6,854 bases of DNA, from contig CANRFS010000071.1 in the NCBI GenBank assembly GCA_947629965.1, positions 1-6,854 on the forward strand, read 5' to 3'. Source of the stretch: an uncultured Clostridia bacterium. GTDB lineage: Bacteria; Bacillota; Clostridia; TANB77; CAG-508. Of this stretch, positions 1-6,080 are shown one piece after another; the stretch's first letter is position 1, and every line of letters starts with the position of its first letter. The notes under the pieces were generated by a model. It was given only the letters and a program-made list of their open reading frames with translations. It ran no database searches and was not told the origin of the DNA. Made by a program: the position numbers and the translations under genes.

Positions 1-372
1 AGCAGGTTCAACGTATGACCAAACTCCTGAATTTATTGCTGTATTTCTTAATCTATTTCGTTGTGTGCTACTTAAAAGTTGCCCTGCATCAAATGCAACC
101 CCTGCATAGTGCTGACTTTGCGAGCCGTGTCCACCTTCCCATGGCCTTTTAAATGCAAATCCAACCGGTATTGCACTACCATATAAGTATCTTGTTGTAT
201 TAAAACTTTGCATTGCCCTTTTTGTTGTCCAAAGTGTAGGACTACCACTCGAACCTCTGAATTCTCCAACAGTTAAGCTTCTATTTGCATTATATGGCAT
301 CGACTGATTTTCTTCTCTATAGTATGTTTCCATTCTATTTGTATCATTGTTAAAAACTAATATTTTAGCCAT
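1..372 (-). CDS. M15-type D-Ala-D-Ala carboxypeptidase-like metallopeptidase, 3' end beyond window
   Basis: The frame is open from the ATG at 372 to the left edge, giving the first 124 residues with no stop. A strong GGAGG (379-383) lies six bases upstream and fixes the start. The peptide contains S86-Q-H88-Y-A-G91-V-A93-F-D95, which matches the SxHxxGxAxD zinc-site signature of the M15/VanY peptidoglycan peptidases. H88 and D95 would be two zinc ligands; the third ligand and the catalytic acid should lie past the edge. Family members cleave D-Ala-containing peptide bonds in peptidoglycan. No signal peptide is visible (MAKILVFNNDTNRM start), so it may be released by lysis, act in the mother cell during sporulation, or leave by another route. 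It lies 65 bases downstream of the sortase on the same strand with no clear terminator between them. The family call is fairly sure; the exact role is not. Confidence 0.75.
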   Translation of the reverse strand, partial: MAKILVFNNDTNRMETYYREENQSMPYNANRSLTVGEFRGSSGSPTLWTTKRAMQSFNTTRYLYGSAIPVGFAFKRPWEGGHGSQSQHYAGVAFDAGQLLSSTQRNRLRNTAINSGVWSYVEPA

Positions 373-437
373 AAAAAACCTCCATAAATATATTCTCTAT
401 ATTCTATGAAGGATTAATTTATTTTGATACTACTCTA

Positions 438-1172
438 TTATATTTCTCTTGCCTTTATAATATATCTTTGTTTATTATCATTTGTACAAGTAATTAATGT
501 TATTTCTCTTTTTCCTTCTGTCTTTTGACTTGTACATTCTAATTCATCTGGATTTACTATAAATTTATCATATACCTCATATTTTAAAGTATTATCACCC
601 AAATCTGTTATTTCAATTATATCTCCTTTATCTAAACTTGGTACTTTACTAAAGAACTTTGAGTTTTTATAGTTATGTCCAGCTATACATAGATTTCCAA
701 CTTCGTTTGGGTTTGGTCCATGAAATTTACATGGTGCAATTTTTAGTAGTGCATCTGAATATGTAGATAGTATTGGATAATTTACATCTATTGATGGTAT
801 ATTTATAACTCCTATTGTATAATACTCAGTTCCATCACTTGCTACAGTTTTTTGTTCATCAGGAATATCAACCGGCACTTCTTTTAAAATAGTTTGTACT
901 TGTGCAACATCGTCGTCTTCTGGTATGGCATTTAATACTATAACAGTTACCTCTTCTTCAACAATTTCTGTACCACTTTTAAATTCTATTCCTTCTAATA
1001 TCTCTTGCGAAACTTGTTCACTTTTATTTCTATCGTATTCTGCATATATTGCATAGCTAGATAACACGCATAACAAAAAAACAGATAAAAAGAATTCTAT
1101 CCTAAAAATTTTTTTCTTTCTTTTTAATTCTGGTGTTACATATAATTTTTCATCAATAAGTATTTGATTCAT
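438..1172 (-). CDS. Membrane-anchored sortase (class D-like cysteine transpeptidase)
   Basis: This 244-residue protein has a basic cytoplasmic N-terminus, one membrane segment at about residues 24-44, an acidic linker (about 45-110) and a C-terminal sortase domain (about 115-244). The catalytic triad is visible: H166 in AGHNYKNSKFFS, C229 in TLITCTND, and R236 seven residues after the cysteine. Sortases cut a C-terminal sorting motif in surface proteins and join them to the cell wall or to pilin subunits. Class D is suggested by TLITC and the overall size, but class is uncertain from sequence alone. An AAAGGA ribosome site lies about 14 bases before the ATG, rather far. The gene starts 44 bases after ispH and probably shares its transcript. 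No LPxTG-like substrate is encoded in the window, so the substrate is unknown. Confidence 0.9.
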   Translation of the reverse strand: MNQILIDEKLYVTPELKRKKKIFRIEFFLSVFLLCVLSSYAIYAEYDRNKSEQVSQEILEGIEFKSGTEIVEEEVTVIVLNAIPEDDDVAQVQTILKEVPVDIPDEQKTVASDGTEYYTIGVINIPSIDVNYPILSTYSDALLKIAPCKFHGPNPNEVGNLCIAGHNYKNSKFFSKVPSLDKGDIIEITDLGDNTLKYEVYDKFIVNPDELECTSQKTEGKREITLITCTNDNKQRYIIKAREI

Positions 1173-1216
1173 AATTATACTTTTTTCCTTTCTAATTGCA
1201 ATATATCATTTTTATT

Positions 1217-2077
1217 TTAACATACTTTTTGTAACTTTTCAACTACTGCTTTGATAGTTTTGTTTGGTGTAGAGGCTCCTGCCATAATTCCAATTTTTTC
1301 ATAATTTTTCAATTCTTGTAAATTTAGTTCTTTCTCTTCTTCTATTAATATGCTGCATTTACAATTTTTTTCAGAAATTTCATATAATTTACTTGTATTT
1401 GAACTGTGTTTTCCACCTATTATTATCATCATATCTACTATAGCTGACATTTTTTCTGTTTCCTCTTGTCTTAATCTTGTTGCATCACATATTGTCATTT
1501 CTGTTTTCAATTCTATATCTTTATCTTTTATGCTTTCTTGAATTATTTTAACAAATTTATTAAATTTTTCCATGCTAAAAGTAGTTTGAGCTAAAATAAC
1601 TACTTTTTTTATTTTTGACTTTACTAACTGTTGTATTGCGTTTTTTATATCTTGCTCTGTTTCAATTATACACGAATTCTTACCACAATAACTTATTGTG
1701 CCTATCGTCTCTGGATGACTGCTATTTCCAATTAAAAATATGTAATTACCATCTCTTGCAGATTCTTCTGCAATTTTATGTATTCTTATAACTTTAGGAC
1801 ATGTTAAATCTACTACTTTCAGTCCCATCCTAATAGCTTTATCATAAATTTGCTTTGTAGTTCCATGTGCTCTTATTATTACATTTTGTTTTGCTTGCTC
1901 TACATTATCTACAATTTTTAGGCCCTTTTCTTCTAGGTCATTTATTACCTGTTTATTATGTACTAATTCTCCTAAGCAAAATGTATTTTCATTTTCTTTT
2001 AAAAATTTACTGGTTTTGTTTACAGCATTTGCTACACCGAAGCAAAATCCTGCTGTTTTGCCAACGATAATGTCCAT
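1217..2077 (-). CDS. ispH: 4-hydroxy-3-methylbut-2-enyl diphosphate reductase
   Basis: IspH (LytB) reduces HMBPP to isopentenyl and dimethylallyl diphosphate, the last step of the MEP isoprenoid pathway, in the cytoplasm. The 286-residue length is normal for Firmicutes. The three iron-sulfur cysteines are present: C12 (AGFCFGV), C93 (DLTCPKV) and C197 (TICDATRLRQ). Substrate-pocket residues are also in place: H40 (LVHN), H71 (RAHG), H121-P-E123, QTT at 164-166, S225-S-N227 and S269 (AGAST). The common TICNAT motif reads TICDAT here. GGAG at 2084-2087 lies six bases before the ATG and overlaps the TAG stop of ispG, which suggests translational coupling. It is followed by the sortase gene on the same strand. 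There is no in-frame CGG codon and the frame is intact. Confidence 0.96.
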   Translation of the reverse strand: MDIIVGKTAGFCFGVANAVNKTSKFLKENENTFCLGELVHNKQVINDLEEKGLKIVDNVEQAKQNVIIRAHGTTKQIYDKAIRMGLKVVDLTCPKVIRIHKIAEESARDGNYIFLIGNSSHPETIGTISYCGKNSCIIETEQDIKNAIQQLVKSKIKKVVILAQTTFSMEKFNKFVKIIQESIKDKDIELKTEMTICDATRLRQEETEKMSAIVDMMIIIGGKHSSNTSKLYEISEKNCKCSILIEEEKELNLQELKNYEKIGIMAGASTPNKTIKAVVEKLQKVC

Positions 2078-2086
2078 GTTTTTCTC

Positions 2087-3143
2087 CTATTTCACCATTT
2101 TTAAAATTTCTTCTTTTAACACTCTTACAATGTCTTCTTGTTTTACTTTTCTTATGATTTCGCCTTTTTTAAATAGCAACCCTTCTTTTATTCCTCCTGC
2201 AATTCCAATATCTGCATGTCTTGCTTCATTTGGTCCATTAACTCCGGCATCCCATTACTGCTACTGTTATATCTGATTTTATTGTTTGAAGAAAATCTTC
2301 TATTTCATTTGCTATTGGTATTAAATCATATTGAATTCTTCCACATGTAGGACATGCAATTAATGTTGGTGATTTATAAAGGTTGCAGTCCTTTAGAATT
2401 TCTTTTGCAACTTTTATTTCTTTTACTGGATCTGCAGATAGTGAAACTCTAATTGTATCACCTATTCCTAATCTTAATAATGCTCCTAGTCCTATACTAG
2501 AACTTACTGTTCCGCTAAATTCTGTTCCTGCATGTGTTACACCTAAATGCAATGGATATTGTATTGTATTTGCTGCCTCTAGGTAACTGTCTATACATAA
2601 GTCTAAAGACGATGCTTTTAATGATAATGCTATATCATAAAAATTTAAATCTTCTAATATTTTTATGTGTCTTAATCCCGCTTCTACCATTCCTTTAGCA
2701 GTTGGTTTTCCATCTCTTTCTAAAATATCTTTTGGAAGAGAACCGCTATTAACTCCTATTCTAATTGGAATATGTTTTTCTTTGCATATATCTACAACTG
2801 CTTTTACTCTGTCGTTTGATCCAATATTTCCTGGATTAATTCTTATTTTATCAACTCCCGCTTTTGCTGCTTCAATAGCAATTCTATAATCAAAATGTAT
2901 GTCTGAAACTATTGGAATATGTATTTTCTTTTTTATTTCTGAAATTGCTTTTGCATCTTCTATATCTAGACATGCTACTCTTATAATTTCACATCCTGCA
3001 TCTTCTAATTTTAAAATTTGTTCTACTGTTGATTCTACGTCTTTTGTTTTTGTATTGGTCATTGACTGTATTACTACTTTATTTTGTCCTCCTATTTGCA
3101 CATCTCCTACAAATATTTTTTTTGTTTCATTTCTTTTTATCAT
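2087..3143 (-). CDS. ispG: 4-hydroxy-3-methylbut-2-en-1-yl diphosphate synthase, needs a +1 frameshift at CGG
   Basis: IspG (GcpE) converts MEcPP to HMBPP, the step before IspH, using an [4Fe-4S] cluster and ferredoxin or flavodoxin electrons. The zero frame from the ATG at 3143 (AAAAGGA nine bases upstream) gives only 301 residues, ending MGCRS at a TAA (2238-2240). A TIM barrel fills residues 1 to about 250, followed by cluster cysteines C264 and C267 (ACPTCGR) and C299 (MGC). Skipping one base at the CGG codon (2244-2246) lets translation continue as GVNGPNEARHADIGIAGG and on to a TAG at 2087-2089. The total is 351 residues, normal for the family, and Glu306 lands seven residues after C299, as required for the fourth cluster ligand. 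The tail reads NGPNE where most homologues have NGPGE. The downstream ispH is intact and the pathway is normally essential, so decay of ispG is unlikely. A real recoding event or a sequencing error must explain the shift. Confidence 0.93.
2244..2246 (-). other. In-frame CGG at the ispG +1 shift point
   Basis: In the zero frame the codons are TGC CGG AGT TAA. Skipping the C gives TGC GGA GTT AAT and the conserved IspG C-terminus. The +1 frame has a stop (TAA) four codons upstream, and the TGC must be read as the third cluster cysteine, so the shift must fall in CGG or AGT. No homopolymer longer than two bases lies here. Reading CGGA as a quadruplet, or slipping after CGG, gives the same protein length but could place Gly, Arg or another residue at position 300. 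Confidence 0.8.
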
Positions 3144-3176
3144 TTAAATCATTCCTTTTACAAATTGATATTTTAT

Positions 3177-3205
3177 ATTTTATCATAAATTTATTTTGTT
3201 TTAAA
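3177..3205 (-). promoter_or_regulatory. Weak candidate sigma-A promoter for ispG
   Basis: Read on the minus strand, TTTAAA (3200-3205) is followed by a 17-base spacer and TAAAAT (3177-3182). This would start a leader of about 25-30 bases before the ispG ATG. The region is so A+T-rich that similar matches arise easily. The position is sensible, but the -35 box is poor. Confidence 0.33.
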
Positions 3206-3267
3206 TAGTAGATTATGATTTTGATCAATAAAAGTACTACTAAATATAAGAAAATATATAGAAAATA

Positions 3268-3296
3268 TTGCAAAAGAAAAATTTATGAAATATAAT
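3268..3296 (+). promoter_or_regulatory. Sigma-A promoter of the prepilin-like gene
   Basis: TTGCAA (3268-3273), a 17-base spacer and a perfect TATAAT (3291-3296) make a good housekeeping promoter. Transcription would start near 3303, leaving an untranslated leader of about 66 bases before the ATG at 3369. It should drive both plus-strand genes up to the terminator at 6048-6080. Confidence 0.75.
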
Positions 3297-3368
3297 TGAA
3301 CTAATGATTATAAACATTAATTTACGTTTATTGAAAAAAATACTAAAACAAAAGAAGGAGAAAAACAA

Positions 3369-4306
3369 ATGAATTTTATAAAAACAAGATCTAACTACAA
3401 AGGTGTTACCTTGATATCTCTAATAATTACAATAATAGTTATGTTAATATTAATAGGAATAACACTTACTGTCGCTTTAAATGGAGGACTAATCGCAAAA
3501 GCACAAGAAGCCAAAATTAAAACAGAAAAGGCAATGGCAGATGAGGAAACCTTAGAAATGATAAGCATAGATGGAACATCATATAACTCAATAGACGAAT
3601 ATTTAGAAGGATCTCAATCACAGGAAGAGCCTGAAGAATCTAAAATACATATAATAAAATCTAGTAGTAGTTTTATTGGACTTCAATTAAACAATGATGT
3701 AATTCAAGAGAAAACAGTAAGTGCAGAAACATCTGAACCAAATGATACAATAACTTGGAAAGTTGAAGACCCTAGTATAGCTCAAATAACTAATACTTCT
3801 GGTTCCGAAACTATTATACAAGCTACATCTCCTGGACGTACCAATTTAATAGCTTCGGCTCGGTGGGGATTCTGATTGGATACCTGTCTTTGTTGCACCT
3901 GCTGAACAAATATCTTCTAGTAGCATGAAAAAATACAAAGCAACTACCAGTGGCAAGTTACCTGCTGGAATAGAATATGAAGGTTCATCAATTCTTTTAT
4001 CTAAAAATGATAGCTTTTCTATAATACATAAGTTTAAGGTAACAAGAGCTACATTAGCAAAAAAATATGAGTTGCAAAAGAATCGGTTCACTTTATGAGC
4101 TAAAAAACCCTATAGCAAATATTTCAGAGTGGAATCTTTACCCACCTATTCAAATTGGATCTTGGTCATTAAATTACAGTGTATTGTCATATTGTTATTC
4201 TGTTCTTACCAGCTCTTCAGTTAGTGATGAATTGAAAGCTCTTGCTCAATGTGTAGCGTGGATGTGGAATAATTATCAGGAAACAGCTGGATCTGAAACA
4301 CCTTAG
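3369..4306 (+). CDS. Type IV prepilin-like protein with Ig-like domain, needs two +1 frameshifts at CGG
   Basis: AAGGAG (3355-3360) precedes the ATG by eight bases. The N-terminus has a basic leader, a prepilin-type cleavage motif KG|VTLIS at about residues 11-17, and a hydrophobic helix (about 13-36) ending in NGGLIAKAQEAK, a pattern seen in many prepilin-like surface proteins of gut Clostridia. The usual Glu at mature position 5 is Ser. Residues about 92-175 look like a bacterial Ig-like (Big_2) fold (TITWKVEDPSIAQI, then ATSPGRTNLIASA). The zero frame stops after 168 residues, inside this domain's last strand. A +1 shift at CGG 3861-3863 continues as GGDSDWIPVFVAP. That frame stops at a TGA (4096-4098) unless a second +1 shift at CGG 4084-4086 continues it to the TAG at 4304-4306. 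The joined product is 311 residues. It is probably exported and membrane- or pilus-associated. Its C-terminal domain (about 175-311) is not recognised. Confidence 0.72.
3861..3863 (+). other. In-frame CGG at the first prepilin-gene +1 shift point
   Basis: Zero-frame codons are GCT CGG TGG GGA TTC TGA. Skipping the C gives GCT GGT GGG GAT TCT GAT TGG, restoring a plausible final Ig-like strand (AGGDSDWIPVFV). Upstream stops in the +1 frame confine the shift to about seven codons. A run of four G at 3865-3868 is an alternative place for a sequencing indel, which would give ARWDSDW instead. Confidence 0.7.
4084..4086 (+). other. In-frame CGG at the second prepilin-gene +1 shift point
   Basis: In the frame entered at the first shift, the codons are AAT CGG TTC ACT TTA TGA. 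Skipping the C gives AAT GGT TCA CTT TAT GAG and an open frame to the TAG at 4304-4306, just before the ribosome site of the next gene. The allowed shift window is wider here (about 13 codons) and includes an A7 run in the GCAAAAAAATATG stretch, so a homopolymer error is also possible. Confidence 0.62.
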
Positions 4307-4329
4307 ATATATATTTTTGGAGGAAAGTT

Positions 4330-6045
4330 ATGAGTAATTCTAATGATATTAGCGAAAAGGATTTAAAAAAATTAGAAGATGATGCTTACGACGAGCTTTG
4401 TCAGATAATTGCTGAAGCTATGCAATTACAAGACATAGAAATACTAGATGCCCGAATTGCTGAATGGAAAAATAAATATAGAAAACTTTTAGATCGACCT
4501 AGCACTTCTTCTCGATCTGACTTTAAAAAAAGAATTGAATTTTTACTTAATCAGTATTACTCTACTGTTACTCAATATATTTTAAGTCAGTTAAAATTAA
4601 ATGAAGTAAAAAAAATAGAAAAGCAGTCAAAAGCCATGAGAGAACTTTATAGATTAATAAGTGATACTAATGACTATGATTTGCTTAAAAAGAAAATTAA
4701 AAAATGGGAAGATAAATATCCTATATCAGGTTTTTTAGATATGTATCAAAAAAGGATAAAATATAATACCAGTGAAAAAAATATAAAAGAAAATTCTTTT
4801 AAGCAAGAGGAAGCATTTAGTGAACTTGTAGATATAACAAAAAAAACTGGTACAATGGATGAGCTAAAAGATTATCTAAATCGTTGGGAGAAAAAATATT
4901 CTATTAATGATAAATATACTATTGATGATTTTATTAAACATCAAACAGAAATTAAACGTTTTACATCTGATGAGTTTTTGCAATCTATTGCAAGAGAAGA
5001 GCCCAAAATTGATGATACAGATAAATTGATAGAAGAATATAATAATAAAACTTTTTCAGATTTATCTGTTCAAGCAAGCGCATATGCTGCTCTTGTCTCA
5101 ATTTCTAATTCTCCAAATAGTGTTGATGAAATGTTTAGATGGGTTTATAAAAATAGCAATATAAAATTTAATGATAAATATAAAGCGTTAATATTAAATG
5201 CTACATATTTAAATTATTCGCCAACATACTTAAATAAATTACCAAAACCTGAAATAGATATGGCAAAAGACACTCTATCTTTTGATGAATATAAAAATAT
5301 TAATGAAACAAAAAGATATGCAATAATTAGCTATTTTAACTTGCTACTTCCACAAAATAGAGCTATCGCTAATGATTATTTTAATAAAAATATTCAAGTT
5401 ATTTATTCAAAGGCTGAAAGAGCAAGAATTGCAAGTTACACAAAAGAAGACAAACCTACATCTATTGAAGACATAATTAATTCTGGTATAGAAATACCTT
5501 TAGCTGTTTCGCACGAAGATAAACAGAATAAGGTTAAACTTGATGAAACTGATGAAATAGATCTGTCTGAAGAAATTAAACCTAATGAAACTAATGGAGT
5601 TGATTTATCTGAGGAAGCAAAAACTAACGAAACTAATGAAGTTGCTTTATCCGAGGAAGCAAAAACTAATGAAATTTCCGAAAGCATAGAAGAAAAGAAT
5701 AGTCAAAAAACAATTAAAGCTTTTGAACCAGAAATAGCTGATTCAAAAGAGCCTGATAATACTGATTCAATTTCTCTTAAAGAAGAAACTGAAATGGATT
5801 TAAAGCCTAAAGAAAATGCTTCTATTGAAAAATCTAAAGAAACTGAATTTGATTATGACACTATCGTTGCATTATCGCCACTATTTTTTAGAACTTTAGA
5901 ATATTATGATGAGCAATTTAATTATGATAAACATTTATCATATGTAAATGTTGTTAGCTCTGCAGTTAATAAACATATTAAAGCAGAAAAATCACAGGAT
6001 ATAGAAGAAAACACAGTAGAAAGAACAAACACTAATTTAAATTAA
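4330..6045 (+). CDS. Unrecognised 571-residue acidic protein with repeated helical W-x2-KY units
   Basis: GGAGG (4319-4323) lies six bases before the ATG, and the gene starts 23 bases after the prepilin-gene stop, so the two share a transcript. I do not recognise the family. There is no signal peptide or membrane segment, so it is probably cytoplasmic. The N-terminal part is charged, mostly helical, and contains a degenerate unit: a leucine-rich helix, then a second helix ending W-x-x-K-Y. Clear copies end at W46/Y50, W126/Y130 (KKWEDKY) and W186/Y190 (NRWEKKY); a looser copy spans about 252-290. Residues about 290-370 form another helical region. Residues 400-505 are low-complexity and Glu/Lys/Asn-rich, with three 14-residue tandem repeats (405-446). 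A short conserved-looking helical segment (about 506-550) closes the protein. It contains no CGG codon and the frame is intact. A role with the upstream prepilin-like protein is only suggested by position. Confidence 0.88.
   Translation: MSNSNDISEKDLKKLEDDAYDELCQIIAEAMQLQDIEILDARIAEWKNKYRKLLDRPSTSSRSDFKKRIEFLLNQYYSTVTQYILSQLKLNEVKKIEKQSKAMRELYRLISDTNDYDLLKKKIKKWEDKYPISGFLDMYQKRIKYNTSEKNIKENSFKQEEAFSELVDITKKTGTMDELKDYLNRWEKKYSINDKYTIDDFIKHQTEIKRFTSDEFLQSIAREEPKIDDTDKLIEEYNNKTFSDLSVQASAYAALVSISNSPNSVDEMFRWVYKNSNIKFNDKYKALILNATYLNYSPTYLNKLPKPEIDMAKDTLSFDEYKNINETKRYAIISYFNLLLPQNRAIANDYFNKNIQVIYSKAERARIASYTKEDKPTSIEDIINSGIEIPLAVSHEDKQNKVKLDETDEIDLSEEIKPNETNGVDLSEEAKTNETNEVALSEEAKTNEISESIEEKNSQKTIKAFEPEIADSKEPDNTDSISLKEETEMDLKPKENASIEKSKETEFDYDTIVALSPLFFRTLEYYDEQFNYDKHLSYVNVVSSAVNKHIKAEKSQDIEENTVERTNTNLN
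5542..5667 (+). repeat. Three 42-base tandem repeats encoding a 14-residue acidic unit
   Basis: The units encode DETDEIDLSEEIKP, NETNGVDLSEEAKT and NETNEVALSEEAKT, followed by a decayed partial copy (NEISESIEEK). The last two copies are most alike at the DNA level, which suggests recent duplication. The segment sits in a disordered acidic linker of the 571-residue protein, so copy number may vary between strains. Confidence 0.8.
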
Positions 6046-6047
6046 AT

Positions 6048-6080
6048 AAAAGACTTTGGGATTACCCCAAAATCTTTTTT
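6048..6080 (+). terminator. Bidirectional rho-independent terminator between convergent genes
   Basis: The arms AAAAGACTTTGGG (6048-6060) and CCCAAAATCTTTT (6066-6078) pair at 12 of 13 positions around a five-base loop (ATTAC). A T6 run ends the plus-strand copy, and the minus-strand reading is followed by TTTTATTT. It ends the prepilin-gene operon and, from the other side, purD, whose TAA stop (6079-6081) lies at the edge of the hairpin. Confidence 0.85.

Noticed and set aside
72..269. A 65-residue open frame on the minus strand
   Set aside because: It overlaps the M15-type gene in another frame, has no ribosome site, and the competing frame carries the conserved SxHxxGxAxD motif.
373..437. 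A sporulation-type promoter before the M15 gene
   Set aside because: CATAGAAT-like bases are present, but the -35 match is too poor to support a sigma-E or sigma-G call.
1173..1202. TTGCAA and TATAAT with a 16-base gap just before the sortase ATG
   Set aside because: The -10 box would lie only two bases from the start codon and overlaps the spacing after the AAAGGA ribosome site, so it would give no usable leader. It is probably chance in A+T-rich sequence.
2087..3143. ispG as a decayed pseudogene
   Set aside because: Only one shift is present, the tail after it is fully conserved up to the stop, ispH is intact, and the MEP pathway is normally essential. A recoding event or a sequence error fits better.
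3310..3331. A six-base inverted repeat (ATAAAC/GTTTAT) in the leader of the prepilin-like gene
   Set aside because: It is short, A+T-rich, and separated by ten bases; such pairs are expected by chance here.
4067..4306. A separate 79-residue gene starting at ATG 4067
   Set aside because: It has no ribosome binding site, and its reading continues the prepilin-like protein after one skipped base. It is treated as the C-terminus of that protein.
5436..5687. An 83-residue minus-strand open frame with Ser-rich repeats
   Set aside because: It is the antisense shadow of the acidic tandem repeats in the 571-residue protein.
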